A stretch of DNA of 64,000 bases. It comes from Pseudomonas nicosulfuronedens. Its GTDB lineage: Bacteria; Pseudomonadota; Gammaproteobacteria; Pseudomonadales; Pseudomonadaceae. The translations under genes and the position numbers were made by a program. Location of the stretch: contig NZ_SWDV01000040.1 in NCBI RefSeq assembly GCF_005877905.1, forward strand, positions 1-64,000. The letters run 5' to 3'. Shown one piece after another: positions 47,239 through 57,143 of this stretch. The notes below the pieces were generated by a model. It was given only the letters and a program-made list of their open reading frames with translations, did no database searches and was not told the origin of the DNA. Within the stretch, counting starts at the first letter, position 1. Every line of letters starts with the position of its first letter.

Positions 47239-48582
47239 CTAACCAGGCAGGCGAATCCGGAAGCATGCGCCGCCCAGCGCGGAATCCTCCAGCGCCAGCT
47301 CACCGTCGTAGCTGTCGATGATGTCCTTCACCACCGCCGTGCCGATACCCTGGCCGGGGTGCTGGGTGTCCAGCCGCTCGCCGCGCTTGAGGATGCGCTC
47401 GCGCTGGCTGGCCGGCACGCCGGGGCCGTCGTCCTCGATGATCAGCTCGAACATCCGGCCGTCCTTGCGCGCACTGACCTTCACAGTGGTCAGGCACAGG
47501 CGGTAGGCGTTCTCCAGCAGGTTGCCGAGCATTTCCAGCAATGCGCCCTTCTCCAACGGCAGGGAGAATCCCGGCGGAATATCCCGCTCCAGCTTCACGC
47601 GCTTGTCGCGATAGACCTTGTCCAGCGCACCGCCGATGGTGTCCAGCAAGGGATCGAGGGCCGCGCGGTGGCGGATCAGGCCACTCTTGCGCATCGTCGC
47701 GCGCTGCAACTGGTAGCCGATCTGCTGGCTCATGCGCTCGATCTGGGTTTGCAGTACCTGCACCTGCTCGCGGTTCTTCGGCTCATTGGCGAGGGTTTCG
47801 CTGACACCCTGGAGCACCGCCAGTGGCGTCTTCAGGCTGTGGGCGAGATCGCCCAGGGAGTTGCGGTAGCGCTCGCGCTGGGCACGTTCGCTTTCGAGCA
47901 GGCGGTTGACCGAGTCGGTCAGGCGCAGCATCTCGTCGGGGTGTTCATCGCTCAACCGCTCGCGGTCGCCGGCTTCGATCTGATCCAGCTCCGAGCGCAG
48001 CCCGCGCATGGAGCGCAGCCCCCAGCCCAGGCCGAGCCAGAGCATCGCCATGAGCAAGAGCAAGGCGCCCCCCAACCAGACATAGAGCTGCTCGCGGAAG
48101 CCATTGACCAACTGGCGAAACTCGCTTTCCGGCTGCATGGTGACGATGCTGTAGGCCGCGCGCTTGCCGCCCAGCAGATCGATCTCCACGTCGTAGACGA
48201 AGAACTCCTGGCCCGATCGGTCGCTGATGCGGGTGAAGATATCGATCATCCCATCATACTTGGGCGAATACTCCACGCTCTCGTCCTGTGCTGAGGTGGA
48301 GCGCCATACCAGCTTGCCGGATTGGTCGTAGATGTAGCCCAGCAGCTTGGACTCCGGGAGATTGAAGTCCTCTACTGGCAGATGGTCGGGCATGCTCAGC
48401 ACATTGCCGTCGATGCGCGCCGCCGACACCAGGGTCGCCACATCGGAGGCCAGGCGCTGCTGGATGGCGTTCTCCAGGGCGATACTGAACGCACGCTGGA
48501 GAGCCGGGAGCAGCGCCGCCATGAACAGCACGGCGAGAATCGCCGCGCCGATCATCAGCCGCAGACGCAGCGAACGGATCAT
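47239..48582 (-). CDS. phoQ: Sensor histidine kinase PhoQ
   Basis: The 447-residue inner-membrane kinase has two spans (about 9-30 and 168-188) enclosing a periplasmic acidic sensor domain, then HAMP, a dimerisation domain with phospho-accepting His248 in LAHSLKTPLAV, and an ATPase domain with ENAYRLC, EDDGPGV and GQGIGTAV. It senses low divalent cations and antimicrobial peptides. Its ATG overlaps the phoP stop (ATGA 48579-48582). Confidence 0.95.
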   Translation of the reverse strand: MIRSLRLRLMIGAAILAVLFMAALLPALQRAFSIALENAIQQRLASDVATLVSAARIDGNVLSMPDHLPVEDFNLPESKLLGYIYDQSGKLVWRSTSAQDESVEYSPKYDGMIDIFTRISDRSGQEFFVYDVEIDLLGGKRAAYSIVTMQPESEFRQLVNGFREQLYVWLGGALLLLMAMLWLGLGWGLRSMRGLRSELDQIEAGDRERLSDEHPDEMLRLTDSVNRLLESERAQRERYRNSLGDLAHSLKTPLAVLQGVSETLANEPKNREQVQVLQTQIERMSQQIGYQLQRATMRKSGLIRHRAALDPLLDTIGGALDKVYRDKRVKLERDIPPGFSLPLEKGALLEMLGNLLENAYRLCLTTVKVSARKDGRMFELIIEDDGPGVPASQRERILKRGERLDTQHPGQGIGTAVVKDIIDSYDGELALEDSALGGACFRIRLPG

Positions 48583-49256
48583 TTACACAGCTCGTTAAAG
48601 ATGTAGCCCTGGCCGCGCACGGTATCGATCGGCTTGAAGCCCTCGGCGGTCTCCAGCTTGCGACGCAGGCGGCCGACCAGCACCTCGATGACGTTCGGGT
48701 CACGCTCGTCGTCGTCCGGGTAGAGCTGCTCGATCAGGCGCTCCTTGGCCACCACCTGCTGGTGATGCCGCATGAGGTATTCAAGGATGCGGTACTCGAA
48801 GGCGGTCAACTGCAGCGACTCACCGTTGACCAGCGCCTGCTTGCGGTTGGTGTCCAGCACCAGTGGGCCGGCCTCGATGCTCGACTGGGCGAAACCGCTG
48901 GAACGGCGCAGCAACGCGTTCAGACGGGCCTCCAGTTCTTCGAACTGGAACGGTTTGACCACGTAGTCGTCGGCGCCGGCGGCCAGGCCTTCGACCTTGT
49001 CCTGCCAGTTGCCGCGAGCGGTAAGGATGAGAATGGGGAAGGTCTTGCCCTGGCTGCGGAATTCGCGGATCAGGTCCAGGCCGCTCATGCCGGGCAGGCC
49101 CAGGTCGATCATCGCCAGGTCGTGATGGTATTCGCTGGCGCGGTACAGCGCCTCTTCGGCATTGGCCACGGCATCGACCACATGGCCTTGCTCGCCCAGC
49201 CGGGTATACAGGTGATGGCGCAACAGCGCCTCGTCTTCCACCACCAGCAGTTTCAT
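48579..49256 (-). CDS. phoP: Response regulator PhoP
   Basis: The 225-residue OmpR-type regulator has an acidic pocket (VVEDEA), phospho-acceptor Asp51 in MIDLGLPGMSG, Lys in VVKPFQFEELEAR and a winged helix C domain (LTAFEYRILEYLMRH, RDPNVIEVLVGRLRRKL). It controls genes of the low-magnesium response, oprH among them. It lies 55 bases downstream of oprH on the same strand. Confidence 0.97.
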   Translation of the reverse strand: MKLLVVEDEALLRHHLYTRLGEQGHVVDAVANAEEALYRASEYHHDLAMIDLGLPGMSGLDLIREFRSQGKTFPILILTARGNWQDKVEGLAAGADDYVVKPFQFEELEARLNALLRRSSGFAQSSIEAGPLVLDTNRKQALVNGESLQLTAFEYRILEYLMRHHQQVVAKERLIEQLYPDDDERDPNVIEVLVGRLRRKLETAEGFKPIDTVRGQGYIFNELCK

Positions 49257-49311
49257 GCGCGTACTCCCTGAGTCAGGCAGCCGGGCCGCGCAGGCCCGGT
49301 TGCGTTACCGG

Positions 49312-49923
49312 TCAGAACTTGTAGTTGGCGCCCAGGTAGAACTGGGAGCTGCTGTGCAGGTCAAGGGATCCCACCTTGCTGCCACCGTGCGGGCTCATCT
49401 CGGTACTCGCGTTGGTACGCAGGTAACGGTAGCCGCCTTCCACGGAAGCGTTCTTGCCGAGTTCCTGGAGGATACCGGCTTGGGCGCCGATGGCGTAACC
49501 CACATCGCTGTCGCGACTGTAGCCCTTGGCGTCCTGCTCCAGCTTGACCAGGCCGGCGGTGCCGCCACCGAACAGCTTGGTGCCCTGGTCGCCCAGCGGC
49601 AGGAAGGCGTCGTAGCTACCGAGCAGGTTCTGCTGGCGCAGCTTCAGGCCATTCTCGGTATCGGAAACGTTTTCATAGGTGATGTAGTAGCGGCCCTGCT
49701 CCATCTGCTGGCCGGCGCGTACGCCCCAGGTGCCGCTGTTGTTGATCACGCTGTCGAACTTCGGATTGTCGAGGTTGCGGTTCAGCGCGTCGGATTTCTG
49801 GATGTTGTTGCTGGTTTCACCCCAGGTCATACCGACGAAGGTGTCGGCGGCGTTAGCTGCGGTAGCGGCGACGCTGGCACCGAGGATGGCAGTGGCGAGG
49901 GCGATTTTCTTCATGGCTTTCAT
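49312..49923 (-). CDS. oprH: Outer membrane protein OprH
   Basis: The 203-residue protein has a signal peptide (MKAMKKIALATAILGASVAAT..., cleavage after ANA) and an eight-stranded beta-barrel pattern ending in the aromatic KF (YLGANYKF). OprH binds LPS and replaces magnesium in stabilising the outer membrane. It starts the oprH-phoP-phoQ operon and has a PhoP box upstream. Confidence 0.95.
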   Translation of the reverse strand: MKAMKKIALATAILGASVAATAANAADTFVGMTWGETSNNIQKSDALNRNLDNPKFDSVINNSGTWGVRAGQQMEQGRYYITYENVSDTENGLKLRQQNLLGSYDAFLPLGDQGTKLFGGGTAGLVKLEQDAKGYSRDSDVGYAIGAQAGILQELGKNASVEGGYRYLRTNASTEMSPHGGSKVGSLDLHSSSQFYLGANYKF

Positions 49924-50004
49924 GGGGTTTCTCCCGTAGGGGTCAGTAATGTGTTGACGGGGAGAAGGTTACGGAGAGGGCACTGAACCGAACCTGTCGG
50001 ACTG

Positions 50005-50021
50005 CTGAACCAATGCTGAAC
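50005..50021 (-). promoter_or_regulatory. PhoP box upstream of oprH
   Basis: The minus strand reads GTTCAG-CATTG-GTTCAG, two direct hexamers 11 bases apart, as in PhoP boxes. A third GTTCAG lies at 49983-49988. The box is 82 bases before the oprH start, giving PhoP autocontrol of the whole operon. Confidence 0.78.
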
Positions 50022-50120
50022 GACAGCGCTGTATGAAAAAAGAATAACGCACGTAGGCTTTTGCCCACACACAGCGCAGGGACTAGGCTCAATTCCAGTC
50101 GTTGGCGGGAGGCTGACCTA

Positions 50121-50288
50121 ATGACTGAAGAGACCGGACCCGGCACGGATAAAGGCAAGGAAACCCGGCTGTTCCTGTTCCTCGTGATCTGCCTGTTCCC
50201 TCTGCTGTCCGTGGCCATCGTCGGTGGCTACGGCTTCATCGTATGGATGTACCAGCTGATGGTGGGGCCGCCCGGCCCGCCGTCGTAG
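50121..50288 (+). CDS. napE: NapE, small membrane component of periplasmic nitrate reductase
   Basis: The 55-residue protein has a basic/acidic head and one long membrane helix (LFLFLVICLFPLLSVAIVGGYG, cited as FLFLVICLFPLLSV) with C-terminal VWMYQLMVGPPGPP, typical of NapE. Its function is unclear. ATG 50121 has GGGAGG 8 bases upstream. It is first in napEFDABC; CTAGGCT (50084-50090) upstream is a possible stationary-phase sigma -10 box. Confidence 0.9.
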   Translation: MTEETGPGTDKGKETRLFLFLVICLFPLLSVAIVGGYGFIVWMYQLMVGPPGPPS

Positions 50289-50297
50289 TGCGCCGCC

Positions 50298-50780
50298 ATG
50301 CTCGCCCGTCGTGCCCTGTTGCGGCGCCTGGGCGGTGCGCCTGAAGTACGTCGCCCGCCATGGACTGCCACCGACAGCGAATTCCTCGAAGGCTGCACGC
50401 GCTGCAATGCCTGCGTCGACGCTTGCCCCGAGCAGGTGCTGCGCATCGGCGATGGCGGCTACCCGCAGCTGGATTTCAGCCACACCGGCTGCAGCCTGTG
50501 CGGTGACTGCGCTCGCGCCTGCGAAGCCGAGGTGTTCGACCTGAGCCGCGAGGCCTTCTCCTGGCGCGCCCGGATCGACGAGCGCTGCCTGGCCCATGCC
50601 GGCATCCACTGCCGCAGCTGCGACGATGCCTGCGAGCCGCGGGCCATCCGCTTCCGCCCGCAGCTGGGCGGCCCGTCCCTGCCCACACTCGACCCGACCC
50701 TGTGCACCGGCTGCGGCGCCTGCGTTTCGCCCTGCCCCGGCAACGCCATCCACCTGAACCGTGAGGCCCACCATGCCTGA
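50298..50780 (+). CDS. napF: NapF, ferredoxin-type protein
   Basis: The 160-residue cytosolic protein has several cysteine clusters that hold 4Fe-4S centres: CTRCNACVDACP, CSLCGDCARACE, CRSCDDACEP and CTGCGACVSPCP. NapF assists in maturing NapA before export. It lies 9 bases after napE, and its end overlaps the napD start by 8 bases. Confidence 0.93.
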   Translation: MLARRALLRRLGGAPEVRRPPWTATDSEFLEGCTRCNACVDACPEQVLRIGDGGYPQLDFSHTGCSLCGDCARACEAEVFDLSREAFSWRARIDERCLAHAGIHCRSCDDACEPRAIRFRPQLGGPSLPTLDPTLCTGCGACVSPCPGNAIHLNREAHHA

Positions 50781-51090
50781 GAGCCAGATGCCAGAGAGCA
50801 TCCAGATCGCCAGCCTGATCGTTCACACGCGTCCGGAGCTGCTGGGAGCCGTAAAGGCCAACCTGCAGCGCCTACCCAACCTCGAAGTGCACCAGCAGAG
50901 TCCGCAGGGAAAGCTGGTGGTGGTGCTGGAAGCGGCCCATGAAGCGAGCCTTCTCGACAACCTCAACGCCATCCAGAACCTGCCCGGTGTGCTCAACGCG
51001 GTGCTGATCTACCACGAGATAGTCGAGTTGCCTGAAGCTCCGCAGATCGACCACGAACCCGCGCTCGCCCAGGCTGGAGGTGCAAGATGA
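50773..51090 (+). CDS. napD: NapD, NapA signal-peptide chaperone
   Basis: The 105-residue protein binds the twin-arginine signal of NapA. It has the NapD fold segments [16 protein letters not shown] and [21 protein letters not shown] 50773 follows GAGGCCCACC; ATG 50788 is an alternative. The stop overlaps the napA ATG (ATGA). Confidence 0.93.
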   Translation: MPESQMPESIQIASLIVHTRPELLGAVKANLQRLPNLEVHQQSPQGKLVVVLEAAHEASLLDNLNAIQNLPGVLNAVLIYHEIVELPEAPQIDHEPALAQAGGAR

Positions 51091-53591
51091 ACCTGACCCG
51101 TCGCCAGTTCGCCAAGGCCAACGCCGCCGCCATCGCCGCCGCCGCCGCCGGCCTGCCGATCCTCAGTTCCGCCAGCAACCTGGTCACCGAGGCAGACATG
51201 ACCCGCCTGGACTGGAACAAGGCGCCCTGCCGCTTCTGCGGCACCGGCTGTAGCGTGATGGTCGCCACCCGCAACGGCAAGGTGGTTGCCACCCACGGCG
51301 ACATCAAGGCCGAGGTCAACCGCGGGATCAACTGCGTGAAGGGCTACTTCCTGTCGAAGATCATGTACGGCAGTGACCGCCTGACCCGTCCGCTGCTGCG
51401 CATGAAGGACGGCAAGTTCGACAAGCAGGGCGAGTTCCAGCCGATCAGCTGGGACGCCGCGTTCGACATCATGGCCGAGAAATTCAAGGCCGCGCTCAAG
51501 GCCAAGGGACCGACCTCGGTGGGCATGTTCGGCTCCGGGCAATGGACGGTCTGGGAAGGCTACGCCGCCAACAAGCTGTTCAAGGCCGGCTTGCGCAGCA
51601 ACAACATCGACCCCAATGCGCGACACTGCATGGCTTCGGCGGTGATGGGCTTCATGCGCAGTTTCGGCATGGACGAACCCATGGGCTGCTACGACGACAT
51701 CGAAGCCACCGACACCTTCGTGCTCTGGGGCTCGAACATGGCCGAGATGCACCCGGTGTTGTGGTCGCGGGTCACCGACCGCCGCCTGAGCGCCGGACAG
51801 GTGAAGGTCGCCGTGCTGTCCACCTTCGAGCATCGCAGCTTCGACCTGGCCGACATCCCGATGGTGTTCAAGCCGCAGACCGACCTGTACATCCTCAACT
51901 ACATCGCCAACCACATCATCGAAAGCGGCGCGGTGAACCGCGATTTCGTCGACAAACACACCCGCTTCGCCCATGGCGCCGAGGACATCGGCTACGGCCT
52001 GCGACCTACCGATGAGCTGGAGAAGAAAGCGAAGAACGCCGACAAGGCCAACACCTGGAGCGACATCGACTTCGACCAGTTCGCCGCCTTCGTCAAGCCC
52101 TACACCCTGGAACGCACCGCCAAGGAAACCGGCGTGCCGGCCGAACGCCTGAAAGCCCTGGCCGAGTTGTACGCCGACCCGAAACGCAAGGTGGTGTCGT
52201 TCTGGACCATGGGCTTCAACCAGCACACCCGCGGGGTCTGGGCGAACAACCTGATCTACAACATCCACCTGCTCACCGGGAAGATCAGCGAACCGGGCAA
52301 CAGCCCGTTCTCCCTCACCGGCCAACCCTCGGCCTGCGGCACCGCGCGCGAGGTGGGCACCTTCGCCCACCGCCTGCCGGCGGACCTGGTGGTGACCAAC
52401 CCGAAGCACCGCGAAACCGCCGAGAAAATCTGGAAAGTGCCCGCCGGCACCATCCAGGAAAAGATCGGCTTCCACGCTGTGCAGCAGAGCCGGATGCTCA
52501 AGGACGGAGTGCTCAACGTCTACTGGACGCAGGTCTGCAACAACATGCACGCCGGGCCGAACATCATGCAGGAAGTGCTGCCGGGCTGGCGCAACCCGGA
52601 GAACTTCGTGATCGTCTCCGACGTCTACCCCACGGTCTCCGCCCAGGCCGCCGACCTCATCCTGCCCAGCGCGATGTGGGTGGAAAAGGAAGGCGCCTAC
52701 GGCAATGCCGAGCGTCGTACGCAGTTCTGGCACCAGTTGGTCAAGGCGCCGGGCGAGGCGAAGTCCGACCTCTGGCAACTGGTGGAATTCTCCAAGCGCT
52801 TCACCACCGATGAAGTCTGGCCCGCCGAGCTGCTGGCCAAGGCGCCGCAACTCAAGGGCAAGACGCTCTACGAGGTGCTGTACAAGAACGGCCAGGTCGA
52901 CGCGTACGAGAACGACGAGATCGCCAAGGGCTTCGAGAACGACGAGGCCAAAGCCTTCGGCTTCTACATCCAGAAAGGTCTGTTCGAGGAGTACGCCAGT
53001 TTCGGCCGTGGCCACGGCCATGATCTCGCGCCTTTCGATGCCTACCATGAGGCACGCGGGCTGCGCTGGCCGGTGGTGAAAGGCCAGGAAACCCGCTGGC
53101 GTTACCGCGAGGGCTACGACCCCTATGTCACCGCAGGCAGTGGTGTGCAGTTCTACGGCTACCCGGACAAGAAGGCGATCATCTTCGCCCTGCCCTACGA
53201 ACCGCCAGCGGAGGCGCCAGACAAGGAGTATCCGTTCTGGTTGTCCACCGGCCGCGTGCTCGAACACTGGCACACCGGCTCGATGACCCAGCGCGTGCCG
53301 GAGCTCTACAAGGCCGTACCAGATGCCGTGGTGTACATGCACCCGGACGACGCGCGCGACCTGAAGATGCGCCGCGGCAGCGAGGTGAAGGTGATCAGCC
53401 GGCGTGGCGAGATCCGCGCGCGCATCGAGACCCGCGGGCGCAACAAACCGCCGCAGGGATTGGTGTTCGTACCTTTCTTCGACGCCAACAAGCTGATCAA
53501 CAAGGTCACCCTGGACGCCACCGACCCGATCTCCAAGCAGACCGACTACAAGAAGTGCGCCGTGCGCATCGAACTGGTCAGCCTGGCCTGA
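51087..53591 (+). CDS. napA: Periplasmic nitrate reductase catalytic subunit
   Basis: The 834-residue molybdoenzyme reduces nitrate to nitrite in the periplasm. It has a twin-arginine signal ([12 protein letters not shown]), a 4Fe-4S site in [12 protein letters not shown] and NCVKGYF, the Mo-ligand Cys in [12 protein letters not shown], and a bis-MGD binding C-terminal domain. It needs the cofactor made by the MoaA pathway and molybdate supplied by modABC, both in this window. Length is normal. Confidence 0.98.
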   Translation: MNLTRRQFAKANAAAIAAAAAGLPILSSASNLVTEADMTRLDWNKAPCRFCGTGCSVMVATRNGKVVATHGDIKAEVNRGINCVKGYFLSKIMYGSDRLTRPLLRMKDGKFDKQGEFQPISWDAAFDIMAEKFKAALKAKGPTSVGMFGSGQWTVWEGYAANKLFKAGLRSNNIDPNARHCMASAVMGFMRSFGMDEPMGCYDDIEATDTFVLWGSNMAEMHPVLWSRVTDRRLSAGQVKVAVLSTFEHRSFDLADIPMVFKPQTDLYILNYIANHIIESGAVNRDFVDKHTRFAHGAEDIGYGLRPTDELEKKAKNADKANTWSDIDFDQFAAFVKPYTLERTAKETGVPAERLKALAELYADPKRKVVSFWTMGFNQHTRGVWANNLIYNIHLLTGKISEPGNSPFSLTGQPSACGTAREVGTFAHRLPADLVVTNPKHRETAEKIWKVPAGTIQEKIGFHAVQQSRMLKDGVLNVYWTQVCNNMHAGPNIMQEVLPGWRNPENFVIVSDVYPTVSAQAADLILPSAMWVEKEGAYGNAERRTQFWHQLVKAPGEAKSDLWQLVEFSKRFTTDEVWPAELLAKAPQLKGKTLYEVLYKNGQVDAYENDEIAKGFENDEAKAFGFYIQKGLFEEYASFGRGHGHDLAPFDAYHEARGLRWPVVKGQETRWRYREGYDPYVTAGSGVQFYGYPDKKAIIFALPYEPPAEAPDKEYPFWLSTGRVLEHWHTGSMTQRVPELYKAVPDAVVYMHPDDARDLKMRRGSEVKVISRRGEIRARIETRGRNKPPQGLVFVPFFDANKLINKVTLDATDPISKQTDYKKCAVRIELVSLA

Positions 53592-53601
53592 GGAACGCGC
53601 G

Positions 53602-54120
53602 ATGAAACCGATACTGCCCGCCCTGCTCCTGCTGCTCATCGCCTTACCGGCGCTGGCCGCCGACGTGAACTACCCCCTGGACGCCCCGGCACCGGATGGT
53701 CGCCGCCCCGGCGGTACCATCGCCGAGGACCGCCCGGCGCCGCCCCTGGCCAACGACGAGAACAAGGATATCCGCCGCGAACGGGCCTACCCCGAGCAAC
53801 CGCCAACCATCCCGCACACCATCGCCGGCTACCGCATCGACACCAACAGCAACAAGTGCCTGTCCTGCCATAGCCGCGCCAACAGTGCGCGGGTGCAGGC
53901 ACCGATGATCAGCATCACCCACTACATGGACCGCGACGGCCAGGTGCTGGCCGCCGTGGCACCGCGCCGGTACTTCTGCGTGCAGTGCCACGTGCCGCAG
54001 AAAGACGTGAAACCGCTGGTGGGCAATACCTTCGAGGACATCGACAAGATTCTCCAGCAGGAAGCGGCCGCTGGGAAATCAGCCAGCAACGACGACGGCA
54101 CATCCACCGGCAACCCCTGA
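53602..54120 (+). CDS. napB: NapB, dihaem cytochrome c subunit
   Basis: The 172-residue protein has a signal peptide (MKPILPALLLLLIALPALAA) and two haem-binding sites, CLSCH and CVQCH. It passes electrons from NapC to NapA. It follows napA by 10 bases. The C-terminal tail is a little long and Gln/Ala/Ser-rich. Confidence 0.95.
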   Translation: MKPILPALLLLLIALPALAADVNYPLDAPAPDGRRPGGTIAEDRPAPPLANDENKDIRRERAYPEQPPTIPHTIAGYRIDTNSNKCLSCHSRANSARVQAPMISITHYMDRDGQVLAAVAPRRYFCVQCHVPQKDVKPLVGNTFEDIDKILQQEAAAGKSASNDDGTSTGNP

Positions 54121-54129
54121 GGAGGCGCC

Positions 54130-54729
54130 ATGAAAGCACTATTCGCCTGGCTCAAGGGTTACTGGGTTGTCCTGCGCCGGCCCAGCGTGCACTACAGCCT
54201 GGGCTTCCTCACACTGGCCGGCTTCGTTGCCGGGATCATCTTCTGGGGTGGCTTCAACACTGCGCTGGAAGCCACCAACTCCGAGCAGTTCTGCACGTCC
54301 TGCCACGAGATGCGCGACAACGTCTTCGCCGAGCTCAAGGACACCATTCACTACACCAACCGTTCGGGCGTGCGCGCCACCTGCCCGGACTGCCACGTAC
54401 CGCATAAATGGACCGACAAGATCGCGCGCAAGATGCAGGCATCCAAGGAGGTCTGGGGCAAGATTTTCGGCACCATCAACACGCGGGAGAAGTTCCTCGA
54501 CCACCGCCGCGAACTGGCCGAGCACGAATGGGCGCGCCTGAAGGCCAACGACTCGCTGGAGTGCCGCAACTGCCACAACTTCCAATTCATGGATTTCACC
54601 CGCCAGAGCCAGCGCGCCCGGCAGATGCACTCCACCGCCCTGGCCTCGGGCGAGGCCACCTGCATCGACTGCCACAAGGGCATCGCCCACCACCTGCCGG
54701 ACATGACGGGGGTGAAGGGCTGGCAGTGA
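54130..54729 (+). CDS. napC: NapC, tetrahaem quinol dehydrogenase
   Basis: The 199-residue NapC/NirT protein has one N-terminal membrane anchor ([17 protein letters not shown]) and four haem motifs: CTSCH, CPDCH, CRNCH and CIDCH. It takes electrons from quinol at the inner membrane and passes them to NapAB. It is the last gene of the operon, 9 bases after napB. Confidence 0.96.
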   Translation: MKALFAWLKGYWVVLRRPSVHYSLGFLTLAGFVAGIIFWGGFNTALEATNSEQFCTSCHEMRDNVFAELKDTIHYTNRSGVRATCPDCHVPHKWTDKIARKMQASKEVWGKIFGTINTREKFLDHRRELAEHEWARLKANDSLECRNCHNFQFMDFTRQSQRARQMHSTALASGEATCIDCHKGIAHHLPDMTGVKGWQ

Positions 54730-54748
54730 GCCTCGCCTGAAACCCGAG

Positions 54749-54991
54749 CGCGGACGGAGTCCGCTGCTACGAGATTGTTCTGTGCCCAGGTCGGCCCTCA
54801 CCCTAGCCCTGGCTGCGCGCCCCGCTCAGAGGGAGAGGGGACCGTTCGGGGCAGGAGGAAACCCTAGCGTCAGCCGGCACAGATGGCTCCCTCTCCCTCC
54901 GGGAGAGGGTTGGGGTGAGGGGAATGCGCAGGCACGGGCTTGCGCTGCTTCTACGAAACCTGAGACCGCGCAGGATCGGACTCCGTCCGCG
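54749..54991. repeat. 243-base element with 15-bp terminal inverted repeats and REP-like core
   Basis: CGCGGACGGAGTCCG (54749-54763) and CGGACTCCGTCCGCG (54977-54991) are exact reverse complements. Between them are CCCTCACCC / GGGTGAGGG type arms (54791-54840 and 54890-54922) related to the repeat at 29997-30112. No gene fits here. This fills most of the napC-to-transglycosylase gap. Confidence 0.7.
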
Positions 54992-55034
54992 ATTGACCTT
55001 CAGGCGCCGCCAGGCCCAATCCCCGCCACCAACG

Positions 55035-55062
55035 AAAAGCCCCGGCCAGTGCCGGGGCTTTG
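55035..55062 (-). terminator. Intrinsic terminator after the lytic transglycosylase gene
   Basis: On the minus strand AAAGCCCCGGC pairs with GCCGGGGCTTTT across a 4-base loop. It ends the minus-strand alginate lyase/transglycosylase unit, 20 bases after the stop. Confidence 0.88.
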
Positions 55063-55081
55063 CTTGCTCAGAACGTAACCA

Positions 55082-56293
55082 TCAGCCGCCCTTCAGCGCA
55101 TTGAGAATCTTCTGCCCTGCACGCCCATCTGCCGGCGTCATTCCGCGCTTGTTCTGCTCCTGCTGGATCGCCTTGCGCGTCACATCGCCGATCATGCCGT
55201 CGGGCTGGCCGATGTCGTAACCACGCTGGATCAGCAACTCCTGCAGTTCCTTGCGCTGTGCCCGGCTCAGGCCCGGATCATCGGTCGGCCAGGGAGTACG
55301 CAGGCCCTGCTCGCCGCGCAAGCGGTCGGACAGCAGGGCGATGGCCAGCGCGTAACTCTCCGCTGCGTTGTAGGAATAGATCGCGTCGTAGTTGCGCAGC
55401 ACCAGGAAGGCCGGGCCACTGATGCCCGCCGGCAACAGGATGGCAGCCTTGGAGTCGATACTCGGTATCGGCTTGCCGTCAACGCGCGTCACACCACGGC
55501 CGGTCCACTCCGACAGCGCGCGGCGCTTGGTGCGCCCGGCCAGCGAAGCATCGAAGCCCGCCGGCAATTTCACCTCGTAGCCCCAAGGTTGCCCCTCGCG
55601 CCAGCCAGCCTTGCGCAAGTAGTTGGCGGTGGACGCCAGGGCGTCGGCGGTGCTGCCCACCAGGTCGCGGTGGCCGTCGCCGTCGAAGTCCTCGGCGATG
55701 CGCGCGTAGGTCGAGGGCATGAACTGCGTCTGGCCGAAGGCGCCCGCCCAGGACCCAGTGATGCCGCTGTCGCGGATATCGCCCTGCTGCAGCAGCCTGA
55801 GGGTGGCGATGAACTCGCCCTGGAAGAACGACTGGCGACGCCCGTAGCAGGACAGCGTCGACAGCGACACCAGCAGCGGACGCTTGCCGGTGATGCGCCC
55901 GTAATCGCTCTCCACACCCCACACGGCGACCACCGTGGCCGGGTCGACCTGATAGCGCGCAGCGACCTTGCGCAGCAGGTCTGCATGTTCGGCCATCCGC
56001 GCCTTGCCATCAGCGACGCGCTGGTCGTCCACCAGCCCCGCCAGGTAATCCCAGATCGGCGTGGTGAACTCGGGCTGGGCGTCCAGCAGCGGCAGCACTG
56101 TCATGTCCGGCTGCAAGCCTTGGGTGAACTGCGCGAAGCTGGCGGCGCTGACGCCCTTGGCCTGGGCGGCGCCCTGCAGGCGGTTCAGGCAAGAACCGAA
56201 ATCGTCGCCCGGTGCGGCCTGCGCCAGTGCCGCCGGCAGCAGCAGCAGGGACAAGGCCAGGCAGGCACGACGTGCGGTGGAGGAAGTCTTCAT
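55082..56293 (-). CDS. Lytic murein transglycosylase (SltB/MltB type) with peptidoglycan-binding domain
   Basis: The 403-residue protein has a signal peptide (cleavage near ALAQA-APGDD), an MltB-like SLT catalytic domain with the active Glu in VWGVESDYG, GAFGQTQFMPSTY and the beta-sheet region, and a C-terminal PG_binding_1 domain (ELLIQRGYDIGQPDGMIG). It cleaves glycan strands of the wall to anhydro-muropeptides in the periplasm. Its start overlaps the end of the PL7 gene (ATGA 56290-56293), so translation is coupled. Confidence 0.93.
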   Translation of the reverse strand: MKTSSTARRACLALSLLLLPAALAQAAPGDDFGSCLNRLQGAAQAKGVSAASFAQFTQGLQPDMTVLPLLDAQPEFTTPIWDYLAGLVDDQRVADGKARMAEHADLLRKVAARYQVDPATVVAVWGVESDYGRITGKRPLLVSLSTLSCYGRRQSFFQGEFIATLRLLQQGDIRDSGITGSWAGAFGQTQFMPSTYARIAEDFDGDGHRDLVGSTADALASTANYLRKAGWREGQPWGYEVKLPAGFDASLAGRTKRRALSEWTGRGVTRVDGKPIPSIDSKAAILLPAGISGPAFLVLRNYDAIYSYNAAESYALAIALLSDRLRGEQGLRTPWPTDDPGLSRAQRKELQELLIQRGYDIGQPDGMIGDVTRKAIQQEQNKRGMTPADGRAGQKILNALKGG

Positions 56294-56961
56294 TGGTGTC
56301 GAATGCTCAGATCGGTAAAGGTGGCGCGCCCGCCCTCGCTGGCGGGCCCGCGATTATCCTGCAGGTAGAGCCCTGCCTTGAAATACAGGCCCTGGTAGGC
56401 CCATTTCGTGTCCAGTTGCTGGCTGACCTGGCCGTCCTTGACCTGCACGCTCAGCACCCCGCTGCTGGAGACCCCCAGCCGGTAGGTAAAGGTATCGCCC
56501 AGGGGGATGCCGTCATAGACGGTGTAGGTCCGCGTGGTGATGTCGTCGGGCCGATCGCGAACCAGCGCCTGTACCCGCGCCTTGTCCAGGCGCTGCTGGT
56601 AGACCAGCTTGACCAGCGGCAGGGCCTCGGCGCTGCCGCTGCCGTTGCTGTGGATCTGCCCGATGACCATGCGCCGGCTGGAGGGCACGGAGTCCACACG
56701 CAGGGTAGCAACCATCAGGTTCTCCGCCAGCGGATAGCGCCAGGTCACCAGGCGGCCGTCGGGCTTGGTCTCGCGCAGCTCGGTACGGGGATATTCGCTG
56801 CCGCTGGTATGGGCGCCGTTGACCGGCACCCAGAACTCCACGCCGTCGGCGCTGCGGCGGAAATACGGGCTCTCGTAGTCACGGCCGAGTTTCGCCGTGG
56901 AAATGGTCGCGGCCGGGCCGCGTTGGGGAATGGTGAGATTCCAGGTGCTCAGGTCCAACAT
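56290..56961 (-). CDS. Polysaccharide lyase family 7 (alginate lyase-like) protein, no signal peptide
   Basis: The 223-residue protein has PL7 hallmarks: SEYPRTELRE (catalytic Arg), MVIGQIHS (catalytic His/Gln) and LYFKAGLYLQ (Tyr/Lys). PL7 enzymes cut alginate by beta-elimination. ATG 56961 (MLDLSTWNLTIP) starts directly at the jelly-roll fold; neither it nor the longer frame to 56997 gives a signal peptide, so it may act in the cytosol or leave with lysis. It overlaps the transglycosylase gene. Confidence 0.85.
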   Translation of the reverse strand: MLDLSTWNLTIPQRGPAATISTAKLGRDYESPYFRRSADGVEFWVPVNGAHTSGSEYPRTELRETKPDGRLVTWRYPLAENLMVATLRVDSVPSSRRMVIGQIHSNGSGSAEALPLVKLVYQQRLDKARVQALVRDRPDDITTRTYTVYDGIPLGDTFTYRLGVSSSGVLSVQVKDGQVSQQLDTKWAYQGLYFKAGLYLQDNRGPASEGGRATFTDLSIRHQ

Positions 56962-57143
56962 CGGCCTATCGCTTCGCGGGTCAGGACATGGGCGCAAGGG
57001 TAGACGAGGCTGTCAGACTTTTCACTCATACGGCGTTCAATCTTTCGGCCGGCAGCCGCGCCCTTGAGCGGTTGCGTGCAGGCTACACGGGCGTTTTCCG
57101 CGCCAGCGGCTATCTTCAATGTTCCCCGCCCAGGAGACTCACC

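Noticed and set aside
51009..53639. An 876-codon minus-strand frame opposite napA
   Set aside because: It is the complement of napA; codon bias of the plus strand explains the lack of stops.
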